From NCBI RefSeq assembly GCF_900112065.1, contig NZ_FOKE01000009.1, positions 164,672 through 228,671 of the forward strand: DNA of 64,000 bases. Reading direction: 5' to 3'. Both the position numbers and the translations under genes were made by a program. Positions 1 through 10,300 of this stretch are shown here, piece after piece. Every line of letters starts with the position of its first letter. Position 1 is the stretch's first letter. Origin of the DNA: Cohnella sp. OV330 (GTDB lineage: Bacteria; Bacillota; Bacilli; Paenibacillales; Paenibacillaceae). The notes below the pieces were generated by a model, which did no database searches, was not told where the DNA came from, and saw nothing but the letters and a program-made list of their open reading frames with translations.

Positions 1-1052
1 CCGTTCATCCCGAGGTATTGAAAAGCGGCGCGGGATCGGCGCTCTCCGTCGTCTATACGCCGCTGCACGGCGCGGGCAACATGCCCGTGCGCTGGGTGCT
101 GGCCGCCGCGGGCTTCACCAACGTACACGTCGTGCCGGAGCAGGAGCAGCCGAACGGCATGTTCTCGACGGTCAAGTCCCCGAACCCCGAGGAGCACGAA
201 GCGTTTACGCTTGCGATCAAGCTCGCGGACGAGGTGGGCGCGGACATCATCATCGGCACGGATCCGGACTGCGACCGCATGGGCGCCGTCGTCAAGAACG
301 ACAAGGGCGAATACGTCGTGCTGTCCGGCAACCAGTCCGGCGCGCTGATGGTGCACTATCTGCTCTCAAATCTGCAGGCCAAGGGACGCCTGCCGGCCAA
401 CGGCGCCGTCATCAAGACGATCGTCACGAGCGAGATGGGCGCCGATATCGCACGCTCGTACGGCAGCGCGGTCATCAACACGCTCACCGGCTTCAAGTAC
501 ATCGGGGAAAAAATGACCGAGTTCGAATCCACGGGAGAGCATGCCTTCCTATTCGGCTACGAGGAGAGCTACGGCTATCTCGCCGGCACGTACGCGCGGG
601 ATAAGGATGCGGTCGTCGCGTCGCTTCTCATTTGCGAGGCTGCCGCTTTCTACAAGACGCAAGGCAAGACCTTGTACGACGTGCTGCTGGAGCTGTACGC
701 GAAGTACGGCACGTATCTGGAAAAGCTGGAATCCCGCACGCTCAAAGGCAAGGACGGCGTCGCCCAAATCGCCGCGATCATGGCGGACTGGCGCACGAAC
801 CCGCCTGCCGAAGTGGGCGGCATCAAGGTGGATCAGGTGCTCGACTATGAGCTGGGACTGGACGGCTTGCCGAAGGAGAACGTACTGAAGTTCCTCCGCG
901 CGGACGGCTCCTGGTTCTGCCTGCGTCCATCGGGGACCGAGCCGAAGATCAAAGTATACTTCGCCGTTCGCGGCGACGACCTCGACGGCGCCAACGCAGC
1001 GCTGGACGCGCTGGTCAGCGCGGTCATGGCGCGCGTGGACGCGCTTAGCTAA
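1..1052 (+). CDS. pgcA: Phosphoglucomutase/phosphomannomutase, C-terminal part (5' end outside window)
   Basis: Interconverts hexose-6-phosphate and hexose-1-phosphate in the cytoplasm, feeding nucleotide-sugar synthesis. The frame is open from base 3, so the true start lies upstream; about 349 residues remain, against roughly 580 for PgcA of Bacillus. Visible alpha-D-phosphohexomutase signatures are TPLHGAGN, the metal loop DPDCDR (about bases 271-288), the sugar-specificity loop GYEESYGYL (about 557-583) and the phosphate-binding RPSGTEPKIK (about 925-954). The catalytic phosphoserine region is outside the window. The context (wall-polymer and nucleotide-sugar genes) suits a supplier of glucose-1-phosphate. 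PgcA versus a phosphomannomutase cannot be settled here. Confidence 0.9.
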   Translation, partial: VHPEVLKSGAGSALSVVYTPLHGAGNMPVRWVLAAAGFTNVHVVPEQEQPNGMFSTVKSPNPEEHEAFTLAIKLADEVGADIIIGTDPDCDRMGAVVKNDKGEYVVLSGNQSGALMVHYLLSNLQAKGRLPANGAVIKTIVTSEMGADIARSYGSAVINTLTGFKYIGEKMTEFESTGEHAFLFGYEESYGYLAGTYARDKDAVVASLLICEAAAFYKTQGKTLYDVLLELYAKYGTYLEKLESRTLKGKDGVAQIAAIMADWRTNPPAEVGGIKVDQVLDYELGLDGLPKENVLKFLRADGSWFCLRPSGTEPKIKVYFAVRGDDLDGANAALDALVSAVMARVDALS

Positions 1053-1522
1053 GCGAGGTTCGCGCCTTTCGGCCACCATTTAGCCCGCAGCCGCCTGCGC
1101 TCCGCACGGCTTGCGGGCGCTTGTGCGCTTGGGCCGAGGCGGGTGCTTCGTGGCGCCGGGTTGACTGATGGGACGAACGGGAGGACAGATGGCGGCGAGA
1201 CGCTATTTGGGGAATGCCTGCGTCCTCGCGCTGTCGTATTCTGTCGCGGTATTGCGCGGGAAATGAAGTTTGGTGACGACAGCAGTAGAACGTGGCTCGA
1301 AACCTGCTTGGCGGCGCCGTCGTCTATATGGAAGACCGCACGAAGTCGGAAAAATCGTTTTGCACGGCAATGCGCAGGAAAATGTTGCGTTTTCGGCATT
1401 CAATGCACGGATAACTGCAATACTACATTTAATTCGCTGCATTGGGAAAATTGAGGCGTCCGCGCGAAGCGTTCGTATGCGACGCGCGCCGTCGTCGATG
1501 AGGATAAAAGGGAGTGGAAGCG
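1053..1522. other. Intergenic region with one strong hairpin
   Basis: No convincing gene. A strong inverted repeat at 1083-1118 pairs GCCCGCAGCCG with CGGCTTGCGGGC (one bulged base) and contains an inner TGCG/CGCA stem. It has no U-tract, so it is at best a weak or factor-assisted terminator for the mutase gene. Small ORFs on both strands look like noise. I see no well-spaced promoter, though the region from about 1380 to 1440 is AT-richer than its surroundings. Confidence 0.4.
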
Positions 1523-3562
1523 GTGCCTGTATGGCTGGAACAATGGAATCGCAGATTGGCGAAGTGGCTCTGGTGGGTCGTGTTGATCGGCGTGCTGGGC
1601 TCGCTGCCCGTCGCTTATGCGCGCGTGCAGACCGAGCACTCGGCGAACAAAGTGGAAATCATCGTGGACTACAAAGACATTCTGACGATCGCGGCTACGC
1701 AAGCGGATCCGAAGGCTTTTGCCCAGGAGCAGCTTAAAAAGCTGAAGGACGCCGGCGTCAACGGAATGGCGGTGTTCGAGAGCAATCTGGACGAACTGAG
1801 CCTGACCGGGGACGTAACGGTATATACGGCGCAGCAAGCCGCGCAGTTGGTTGGCGAGCTTAGCGCGCCGGGCGACAATCGTACATACGTGATGTTCAAC
1901 AAGCCGGATACCGAGCCCGCGATCAAGCCGATCGTGGAAGACGCATTCAACCAGGCCGGGGTGAGCGTCGAGTCTTGGTCCGCGAAGGGCCGCGACGGCA
2001 TTATCCTCGGGATCGGACCCGATGACGCCAAGCTGCGTCCGATGGAACCGAACCCGCTTTCCATGCAGGCGATCCACGATGCGGGGCTGATGGTCGTACC
2101 GCGTATTTCCGATCGCACTCAGCCATACAACGCCGCTCGCGTGTCCGACTGGCTGGCCAAGTTCAAAGCGGTCGGCGCTACGCGCATTATTTTCGACGGC
2201 GAAGCCGTGACGGGTTACAACAACCAGGCGGATCAACGCAGCCTGGACGACTTCGCCAAGCAGCTCAAGGAAGGCGGGTTCGGTACCGCCGTCATCGAGA
2301 ACCTGAAAGCGCCGCAGCTCGGCATGGGCGCGCTGGCCCAGAAGCTCGGTTACGATGCGGTCCGCCTGCATTCGGTGTCCGAGGGCGAGATGATGGCGAT
2401 CAGCCCCGAGACGCTGAAGGACCGTCTCGTGCTGGCCGTGAAGGATCGCAACATCCGTATGATCTACCTGAACGCCGCGCCGGCGCGCGACGACAAGAAG
2501 GCGGTCGTGACCCACCCGATCGACAAGACGATCGTCACTGCGCTCTCCGGAGACGACGGCGCGATCGAGCGCATGCGAGATTTCGGCTTCGTGACGGGCG
2601 AAGCGCATGCTTTTAAGGTTCACAAAGCACCGGCCGAGACGGTGTGGCGCGGTCTGGCGATCGCGGGCGCGGTCTCGCTGATCGCGATCATGATCGGACT
2701 GTTCCTGCCGCCGCTGCTCCTGCCGGTTACGATCCTCGGCTTCATCGGCGGCGCGGGGGTGCTCGCGCTCGATTCGTCGCTGCTTACGCAGGCGCTGGCG
2801 CTGTTCGTCGCGATCGCGGCGCCGACGGTGTCCGTCGTGACGCTGGTCCGTCTGCTTCGGGCGAGGAGAAACCGACCCGAAAACTTCCGCATGTCCGCCG
2901 GACGTCGCTTAGGCTCCGCGATCTTGCTCTATATTCGTACGGCGATTCTTTCAGTCATCGCCATCCCGTTCGTCATCGCGCTGCTCAACGACATTACGTA
3001 TGAGCTCGTGCTGCAGCAGTTCCGCGGCGTCAGCCTGCTCCATCTCGCGCCGATCGCGCTGGTGGCGCTCTATGTATTCTTCTACGGCTCGGCGAACGGA
3101 TTCTGGGGCAACATCCGGCAGCTGCTGGTCATGCCGATCAAGGTGTTCTGGGTCATCGCGGGCGTCTTCATCCTGGCGGCAGGCTACTATTATCTGACGC
3201 GCACGGGCAACGGCGGTTCCGCATCCGGCATCGAGATGAAGCTGCGCACGTTCCTCGAGACGACCTTCCACGTACGTCCGAGATTCAAGGAATTCGCGAT
3301 GGGCCACCCGCTCATGCTGCTGGGCCTGTTCCTCTCGCTCCGCTATCCGAAGTGGCCGCTCGTGCTCATCGTCGCCGCCACGATCGGACAGCTCTCGATG
3401 GTCGACACGTTCGCGCACATTCATACGCCGGCCGTACTGTCCGCGACCCGGGATCTGCTGGGACTCGGCATCGGCTTCCTGATCGGACTCGTGCTGATCG
3501 TCGTCTGGCAGGTGCTCGAACGTTTGTGGGCGGTTTGGAGAAAACAGTTGGCGATGAAGTAA
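1523..3562 (+). CDS. DUF5693 family multi-pass membrane protein
   Basis: About 679 residues, function unknown. One N-terminal membrane segment (around residues 12-32, WLWWVVLIGVLGSLPVAYA) is followed by about 340 mostly polar residues, probably outside the cell, and then about eight hydrophobic segments to the C-terminus. A GTG at 1514 is possible, but GGAG at 1511-1514 sits eight bases before the GTG at 1523, which fits better. DUF5693 proteins are commonly found directly upstream of csaB in Paenibacillus-type genomes, as here, so a role in making or exporting the SLH-binding wall polymer is reasonable. That role is inferred from position, not from a catalytic motif. Confidence 0.75.
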   Translation: MPVWLEQWNRRLAKWLWWVVLIGVLGSLPVAYARVQTEHSANKVEIIVDYKDILTIAATQADPKAFAQEQLKKLKDAGVNGMAVFESNLDELSLTGDVTVYTAQQAAQLVGELSAPGDNRTYVMFNKPDTEPAIKPIVEDAFNQAGVSVESWSAKGRDGIILGIGPDDAKLRPMEPNPLSMQAIHDAGLMVVPRISDRTQPYNAARVSDWLAKFKAVGATRIIFDGEAVTGYNNQADQRSLDDFAKQLKEGGFGTAVIENLKAPQLGMGALAQKLGYDAVRLHSVSEGEMMAISPETLKDRLVLAVKDRNIRMIYLNAAPARDDKKAVVTHPIDKTIVTALSGDDGAIERMRDFGFVTGEAHAFKVHKAPAETVWRGLAIAGAVSLIAIMIGLFLPPLLLPVTILGFIGGAGVLALDSSLLTQALALFVAIAAPTVSVVTLVRLLRARRNRPENFRMSAGRRLGSAILLYIRTAILSVIAIPFVIALLNDITYELVLQQFRGVSLLHLAPIALVALYVFFYGSANGFWGNIRQLLVMPIKVFWVIAGVFILAAGYYYLTRTGNGGSASGIEMKLRTFLETTFHVRPRFKEFAMGHPLMLLGLFLSLRYPKWPLVLIVAATIGQLSMVDTFAHIHTPAVLSATRDLLGLGIGFLIGLVLIVVWQVLERLWAVWRKQLAMK

Positions 3563-3689
3563 GTTCCGCATTGGGCGGAAATCGGGTAAAGAGGAATGCG
3601 ACCGTTAAGGGATCGATACTGCCGTCAGGCATGGCGGCGCGGCTCTCTTTCATCTGAATTTAAGGCAAACATAGGCGGTGCATGGCATA

Positions 3690-4976
3690 ATGGGTATGGC
3701 AAAAACGGACCGGAAGCTGCGGCTGGTGCTGTCCGGCTACTACGGCTTCCGCAACAGCGGAGACGAAGCGGTGCTGCTCAGCATCCTGAACGCGCTCGAG
3801 CAGGCCGGCGAAGACCAAGGCGTATTCGTCGAGCCGATCGTGCTGTCCGGCGATCCGACCTGGACGGCGCGGCAGTACGGCGTCTGGTCGGTGCCGCGCA
3901 TGAAGCTTCGCGAGGTGCGCGAAGCGATCGCCGCCAGCGACGGCGTGATCAGCGGCGGCGGCAGCCTGCTCCAGGACGCGACCGGTCTCGGGTCGATCCC
4001 GTATTATCTGGGCATCCTGGAGATGGCGCGCTGGGCGCGCAAGCCTTCGTTCATCTACGCCCAGGGCATCGGGCCGGTAAGGCGCCGGATGTTCGGGCCT
4101 TTCATCGCGCGGGCGATGCGCAAGGCGTCGTACGTGTCGGTGCGGGACGCCGAATCGGCCGCGCTGCTGGCCGGCTTCGGCGTTCCGGAGGACCGGGTCG
4201 CGGTCGTGCCGGACCCGGTCATGGGGCTGCCGCTGCCGCCGTCGGCCGGCGGGGCGGAGGTGCGCGGCGCCGCCGAGGTCGCAGGCGGCGCTGCGGGCGA
4301 TGCGCCCCGCGCGGCCGACGGCACGGGGGCGATGGGGTTGGCCGGCGCGGCCGGTGCGGGCGCCGCGGGCGATGGGCCTCGCGCGTCCGAAGGCGCAGAC
4401 GCGGCGCGCGCGGGCGGCGCGGACAGGCCGCCGCTGGTAGGCGTGTCCGTGCGGTTCTGGCGCGGCGACCGGTCCGATCTGGATCGGATCGCCGCGGCGC
4501 TGGCCGCGCTGGCGCGGCAGCGTCCGGTGCGGCTGCGCTTTTTGCCCTTTCACGAGGGCGCGGACGAGGACGCCTCGCGCTACGTGATCGAGCGGCTGGG
4601 CGATGCCGCCGCGATGGCGGAGATCGCGCCCGCGCATGATGCGCCGCAGGAGATGTTGCGAGAGATCGATCGCTGCGACCTGCTGGTCGGCATGCGGCTC
4701 CATTCGCTCATCTATGCCGCGAACCGCGAGGTGCCGCTGCTCGGCTTGTCCTACGATCCCAAGATCGACCAATTTCTGCATCGCCTCGGCGACCGGCCGA
4801 TCGGCACGGTCGACGCGATCGATTTGCAACATTTTGCGGCCAAGGCCGTCCAATTCATAGAAGATCCGGCACAGTGGCGCATCGACCATTACAGCGCCAT
4901 CCGGCGACTGAAGGAAGAAGCGGCCTTACCGGCGCAGCGAATCGTCGAAGCCTGCCTGGAACTTAGAGGGAGATAA
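3690..4976 (+). CDS. csaB: Polysaccharide pyruvyl transferase CsaB
   Basis: Adds ketal pyruvate to the secondary cell-wall polymer, creating the ligand for SLH domains. Family features: N-terminal SGYYGFRNSGDEAVLLS, SGGGSLLQD, FIYAQGIGP, and C-terminal GMRLHSLIYAANREVPLLGL with SYDPKIDQFL. The ATG at 3690 has AGGCGG 11 bases upstream; GTG 3678 and ATG 3696 are alternatives. At about 428 residues it is longer than usual because of an Ala/Gly-rich, very GC-rich insert of about 64 residues (bases 4240-4430) between the two halves. It ends two bases before tagA, so the two are cotranscribed. The presence of five SLH proteins in the window supports the assignment. Confidence 0.92.
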   Translation: MGMAKTDRKLRLVLSGYYGFRNSGDEAVLLSILNALEQAGEDQGVFVEPIVLSGDPTWTARQYGVWSVPRMKLREVREAIAASDGVISGGGSLLQDATGLGSIPYYLGILEMARWARKPSFIYAQGIGPVRRRMFGPFIARAMRKASYVSVRDAESAALLAGFGVPEDRVAVVPDPVMGLPLPPSAGGAEVRGAAEVAGGAAGDAPRAADGTGAMGLAGAAGAGAAGDGPRASEGADAARAGGADRPPLVGVSVRFWRGDRSDLDRIAAALAALARQRPVRLRFLPFHEGADEDASRYVIERLGDAAAMAEIAPAHDAPQEMLREIDRCDLLVGMRLHSLIYAANREVPLLGLSYDPKIDQFLHRLGDRPIGTVDAIDLQHFAAKAVQFIEDPAQWRIDHYSAIRRLKEEAALPAQRIVEACLELRGR

Positions 4977-4978
4977 CC

Positions 4979-5746
4979 ATGTCTCAGACCGCGGATGCGC
5001 GCAGCTTTCCGACCGTATCAATTTACGGCATCCCTTTTTCTAAAATGAATATGTCCCAGACGGTCGATTATCTCATCGGGGCGGTCGCGTCCGGCAAAAG
5101 CCATCGCATCGTCACCGGCAACCCGGAGATGGTCATGAAGTCGCTGCAGAATCCGACGTTCCGTCGGGCGCTGGCAACCGCCGAACTCGTCGTCCCCGAC
5201 GGTACGGGCGTCGTGTGGGCGGCGCGCCGCGTCCGCCAACCCGTAGCCGAACGCGTGGCCGGATACGATCTGCTGCACGAGCTGATGCGCGAGGGAGATC
5301 GCCGCCATTGGAGCGTCTATTTGCTAGGCGCCTCGCAGGAAGTCGTGGATGCGGCCCATGCCAAACTGGCTTCGATCTATCCCGGCGTTCGATTCGCGGG
5401 CGTTCGCAACGGGTATTTTACCGACAGAGACGATGAAGCGGTCGTAGCCGCCATTCGCGAAGCGAAGCCCGATCTACTGTTCGTCGCTCGCTCGATGGAT
5501 AACCAGGAGCCATGGCTGGCAAAGCACCAAGCTGAGCTCGGCGTACCCGTCATGATGGGCGTCGGCGGCAGCTTCGACGTACTCGCCGGCAAGACGAAGC
5601 GCGCGCCTGCGTTGTTTATTAAGCTGAGACTGGAGTGGTTCTACCGGCTGCTTCGGGAGCCGACGCGGATCAGGCGAATGATGGTACTTCCCCAATTCGC
5701 GCTCAAAGTCGCCAGAGACGGCGATAACCTTTTGCAAACGAAATGA
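4979..5746 (+). CDS. tagA: WecG/TagA/CpsF family N-acetylmannosaminyltransferase
   Basis: Transfers N-acetylmannosamine from UDP-ManNAc to polyprenyl-diphosphate-GlcNAc, the second step of teichoic-acid-type linkage units and of ManNAc-containing wall polymers. It is 255 residues, the normal TagA length. Family motifs seen are TGNPEMVM, VVPDGTGVVWAARR, VYLLGAS and GVGGSFDVLAGKTKRAP. AGAGGGAG precedes the ATG. The neighbours csaB (two bases upstream) and tagO (downstream under its own promoter) give a compact set for pyruvylated secondary wall polymer. Which polymer it builds is inferred from these neighbours. Confidence 0.92.
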   Translation: MSQTADARSFPTVSIYGIPFSKMNMSQTVDYLIGAVASGKSHRIVTGNPEMVMKSLQNPTFRRALATAELVVPDGTGVVWAARRVRQPVAERVAGYDLLHELMREGDRRHWSVYLLGASQEVVDAAHAKLASIYPGVRFAGVRNGYFTDRDDEAVVAAIREAKPDLLFVARSMDNQEPWLAKHQAELGVPVMMGVGGSFDVLAGKTKRAPALFIKLRLEWFYRLLREPTRIRRMMVLPQFALKVARDGDNLLQTK

Positions 5747-5815
5747 AAACACGTGAAAACGAGCTTGAGTGAAGGAAAACAGCCTTTTTTGCCGGAATTC
5801 GGCGAAATTATTGGC

Positions 5816-5844
5816 TTGTTCATTTCCGTGCCGGAGCGTATAAT
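5816..5844 (+). promoter_or_regulatory. SigA-type promoter for tagO
   Basis: TTGTTC (5816-5821), a 17-base spacer and a perfect TATAAT (5839-5844), about 35 bases before the start of tagO. A small GCCG/CGGC hairpin lies just upstream, after the tagA stop. Confidence 0.65.
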
Positions 5845-5878
5845 TCATTCCGGTACATAAGCTAAAGGAGATGTAAAA

Positions 5879-7024
5879 ATGCCGACAGGCTGGATGGTTG
5901 GAATCGGGATCACCGGATTTGTGCTATCGCTCGCGCTTGCGCTGGTGTTGACGCCGCTTGTTAAGAAGTTCGCGTTTCTCGTCGGCGCGATCGACAAACC
6001 GAATCATCGCAAAGTGCACACGCGGATCATGCCACGGCTCGGAGGTCTGTCCTTCTACGCTTCGTTTACGGTCATTATTCTTCTCTTATTGCCGCTCATT
6101 CCCGAACACTGGTTCAGCGCTCACGACAAGCGTCTCATCGGCGCGCTTCTGACGGGCGGTACGCTCATCGTGCTGCTGGGCGCGCTGGACGACAGGTTTC
6201 AGTTGTCCGCCAAGCTCAAGCTGCTCGTGCAGATCGCTGCGGCATGCGTCGTCGTTTTCGGCTTCGATATTCGAATGGACTTCGTTAATATACCGTTTGG
6301 CGCAGCTAGCCAATCTCTCACGGATTGGATCAGCATTCCGCTTACGATCTTCTGGATCGTCGGCGTCACCAACGCGATCAATCTGATCGACGGACTCGAC
6401 GGCCTGGCGGCCGGCGTATCCGGCATCGCGATCAGCTCGATCCTCGTCATGTCCGCCCTGATGGGCCAAGGTACTGTCGTCATTCTGTGCGCGGTGCTGC
6501 TCGGCGGCATTATCGGATTCTTGTTCTTCAACTTCCACCCCGCCAAGATCTTCATGGGAGATTCAGGCGCGCTGTTCCTCGGCTTTGCGCTGGCGATGCT
6601 GTCGATGCTCGGATTCAAGCAGATCACCGTCGTCTCGTTCGTGACGCCGCTGCTGCTGATCGGCGTGCCGCTGTCGGATACGTTCTTCGCGATCATCCGC
6701 CGCCGCGTGCAGAAGAAGCCGATCTTCGAGCCGGACAAAGGGCATCTCCATCACTGCCTGCAGCAACTGGGCTTCAGCCACCGCAAGACAGTACTTATCA
6801 TCTATGGCGTGGCCGCGTTCTTCGGCGCATGCGCCGTGCTCCAGTCGGTCTTCTCGAACTCGGGCGTCGGCAACTGGCTGACATTCGTCGTCATCTGCGT
6901 GCTGCTCGTCCTGCTGCAGATCGGCGCCGAGCTCATCGGCATCGTGGACAAGTCGAAGCGTCCGATCTTGAACTTCCTCGCGCGCATGCGCGTGAAGGAG
7001 ACGGCGGGTACGCGTTCAAAGTAA
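5879..7024 (+). CDS. tagO: Undecaprenyl-phosphate GlcNAc-1-phosphate transferase TagO (MraY/WecA family)
   Basis: Membrane enzyme that starts wall-polymer synthesis by moving GlcNAc-1-phosphate from UDP-GlcNAc to undecaprenyl phosphate. It is 381 residues with about ten membrane segments. Family motifs: DKPNHRKVHTRIMPRLGG near the N-terminus, the catalytic loop NAINLIDGLDGLAAG, NFHPAKIFMGDSGALFLG, and the His-rich KGHLHHCLQQLGFSHR loop. AAAGGAG precedes the ATG. It has its own promoter and a strong terminator, so it is probably a single-gene unit. It supplies the lipid acceptor that TagA uses, and may prime other glycans as well. Confidence 0.93.
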   Translation: MPTGWMVGIGITGFVLSLALALVLTPLVKKFAFLVGAIDKPNHRKVHTRIMPRLGGLSFYASFTVIILLLLPLIPEHWFSAHDKRLIGALLTGGTLIVLLGALDDRFQLSAKLKLLVQIAAACVVVFGFDIRMDFVNIPFGAASQSLTDWISIPLTIFWIVGVTNAINLIDGLDGLAAGVSGIAISSILVMSALMGQGTVVILCAVLLGGIIGFLFFNFHPAKIFMGDSGALFLGFALAMLSMLGFKQITVVSFVTPLLLIGVPLSDTFFAIIRRRVQKKPIFEPDKGHLHHCLQQLGFSHRKTVLIIYGVAAFFGACAVLQSVFSNSGVGNWLTFVVICVLLVLLQIGAELIGIVDKSKRPILNFLARMRVKETAGTRSK

Positions 7025-7037
7025 TTTAGAAATGGAC

Positions 7038-7074
7038 GGCCCTGTTCCGCGTATGCGGTGCAGGGTCTTTTTTT
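7038..7074 (+). terminator. Rho-independent terminator after tagO
   Basis: Stem GGCCCTG (7038-7044) with CAGGGTC (7061-7067), an inner CCGC/GCGG stem, then a run of seven T. The rest of the gap, 7075-7284, holds no gene I can support. Confidence 0.85.
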
Positions 7075-7300
7075 GCGGGCGCCGAGATGGCCGTGTGCAT
7101 GGCGCTTTTCCAAGTGTTTCCTTGCGGCGGAACTGGGTACGGAGTCTTATTGTGGAGGAAATGCCTAAACTATTGGCCTCGGGCGGCCGATAACAACAGT
7201 ACGATAACTGTCTTCGAGGCAAGTTGGGTGGTGTTCGTTCCTTTATTCCGTTTTACGACGTTCCTATAACTAACGATCCCGCACAAGGAGGATTTTTCCT

Positions 7301-10300
7301 TTGAAACTTCTGAACACACGGTTTATCGCATGGATGCTGACGCTGGCACTCGTCGCGACGCTCCTGCCATTGACGCCAGCAGCACCTGCAAATGCGGCTT
7401 CGGCCTATTTCCAATTCGACGATTACAGCACGTCCGAACTAGCGCCCTCTGAGGTGAACAGCAACGTTATCGACATTGCGGGCACGTTTAGCGGCGTTTC
7501 CTCTACGACCATTAACTATAAGATCGAAAAGCTGATCATAAACGGTTCGACGACGAAGGTTGCCGAATCTTCAATCGGGTCGACGAAGCCGATCATTACC
7601 GGATCGAATTCCTTCCGTTTTACCGGTATCACGATCTACGACGGTCTGAATCGCATTACGGTCACCGGGACGAACACGGCCGGGAATATCGTAGACGGCA
7701 CTGCTTACGTGAACTTTACGAACGTGCCAGTTATCTCGGACATCAAGCTGATCGACGGTACCGTGCTCCCAGAAGGCAATTCGCTTCTCGTGACCAGTCC
7801 GACTGCCACCATCTCCTTGAAGGCCCCTAACGCTACAGAAGTGACTATTAACGGCACGCAGATGTTCGGCGGAGCTGGTTCGAGCTACGTGTTGTCTGGT
7901 ATCGCACTGAGCCACGGCTTGAATACCTTGACGATCGTTGCTAAAAACGCAACTAAAACGTACGAGTTAAAAAGGAACTTGGTTTACTATAACGGCTCGT
8001 TAACGGCTTATGGCGTTAAGATCGGTTCGCAGGACATCGGCGGCGAGCCGACGCTCAATACGGCGATCACTACAGGTGCCAATGTATCCGGGACGGTTGT
8101 CATTCCTTATACCGGTACGACTGTGCCGGCGGGCAATGTTACGGTGGAGTTGTGGAGAACTGGAGATGCCGCTGCCACTTCCGTATCCGGCAGTACTTAC
8201 TCGCTGGTGAATACAACCCCCGGATATGTCATTTATAACTTCACAACAACTGGTACTTTTACCGTGCCTACGAATGGCGATTATTATTTGCGTATCATCG
8301 GTCCCAGTCCCACGCTGACAGATACGCTTCCTTTCAAAATGCTGCTGTCCAATTCGCCCAGTATCGCCGGTGTCAAACAGATGTATAATGCAGTGTTGCC
8401 TACTTCAGGGACTACAGTTACGGCCGCTTCAACCGCCAACTTTTCTAACAATGCAATCGTATCGCAGCTTCCGCTTTATCTGCTGCTGGATACACAAAAT
8501 CTCGGCGCAAATACCGTCGATGTCAAAGTCGAACGCGGTACCGACAATGTTACGGCTCAATCTGATATTGTCAAAAACAGCTATTTTGACGCAGCAGGTA
8601 AACCTGTCGTAATCATTCGCAGCCTGCCGGCAGGTCAATTAAAGTTGACCTTCATGATCAAGGACAGCTCTTTGGCGACGATATACTCGCTTACGCGCAC
8701 CATTACTTACAACCCGGCGCCGGCGATTCAAATCGCCAATCTGTACACAGGCATGACGTTCACGAATCCAAGCGACTTCCAGAACTACAGCATCGTAGGC
8801 AGCTTGCCTAACTTCAATTTGAACACCGCTGCCGAGCTTGCATCGCTTCAAGTCACGCTGAATGGCAGGACGGTGTCGTTAAAGCAGAGCACGAGCAACA
8901 TCGACGTAAGTTCCGGTAAGTTCACGTTTGTTCCGGGGAATTCGACGCCTACGCCGGTCTCGCTGGTCGCTGGCGCGAATACAATCACGTTCTCGGGTAC
9001 GGCAAGCGGTGTCCCTGTCTCTACTTCTTATACGATTTATTTATTTTCCAATGATGAACCTGCAATCACAAGCATTCGTCCAATACCTTATGTCCTGCCG
9101 CCGAACAATGACGATCCGGCACTGCCTAAGCGTAAATTCTCCGATCCTGACGTCAAGTTTGCGATAACGGACGACAATGAGTACACGACGACGGAAAAAT
9201 CGCTCGATCTTCTATTTAAGGTCAAGGATTTCGACGCAATCGATATGTTGATCGACGGAAAATCAGTGGCGACTGGCGGATTCAATTCGTCTACGCCTGC
9301 GTTGCTTGAACTGGTCGATCCTGCGACGCCAGTGGATAGCATCAAACCATTTGTCGATATGAAGCCGAATGTAGCGCCGAATAACCAATATACCCTGCAG
9401 TCGGGAGAGACCGAATACCAGATCCGCTTGTCGGAGATCAAACTTCCGACTTCCGGTAAGATTACCTTTACGGTCATCTTAAGGAAAGGCACCGTTACCG
9501 TATCCCAGACGATCACGATTATACGGGATTACTCGCCTTACCTTGTGCTATCCCCGAAGCTGCCGAACGAGGCGGTCATCAACGCTAACTTCCTGCCGAT
9601 CAGCATTAAGGCAGAGGGTGCGAATCAAGTGCTCATCGGCAAGGTTGAGATGACTAAAGGCGAAGGCGACATTTTCCGTTACGAGATGCCTAACCTAAAG
9701 GCAGGAAAGAACACGATTAAGTTTACAGTCGTCACAGGTACGCAAAAGGTCAACGGATCTTTTGATGTAACCTACGCGGCAGACAATTCGGTAGCCGCAC
9801 AGTATAAGGCGAACGTATCTGCATCCGGCAAGGTCAATATTTTCAGCGGCGAGCTCCAAATGTCGTTCCCGAAGAATACTTTCCTGCGCCAAGCGAATAC
9901 AAGTCCCGGGCAGGATGTCAAGACGGTTGATCTGTTCAATTCTCAACAAATTTACTTTGGCATTGCTGACCGGACAGATGGACGTACGGTGAAGAAGTAC
10001 AATGCAGTTGGCGAGACGGATCTGGCCGGCAATGCGCTCGACGGTACGATCAAGGATGTGCCGGTGGACTCGTATGCAGTCGACCGTTTGACGCCAAAAA
10101 CGAATTTTGCTTATGCCTCCAAGCTGTTCTGGATCGACGCGGGCTACTTTGATGCCACGGCGTCGACAACCAGCGGCGAATATACTATGGTAAAGGCAAT
10201 GCAGCCATATCAAGCGTCGAATATGTTTTATGGCCGCGTGTACGATGCTTCCAAGTGGTTAGAGCCATCGCAGCGTGGTACGATTACCTTGAAGTATGAC

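Noticed and set aside
1400..2623. Minus-strand open frame of 407 codons
   Set aside because: Antisense to the DUF5693 gene; the composition is typical of a shadow frame.
3660..4889. Minus-strand open frame of 409 codons
   Set aside because: Antisense to csaB, very Arg-rich, no domain.
7085..7269. Small plus-strand frame after tagO
   Set aside because: Follows a terminator, no ribosome site, no homology that I can recognise.
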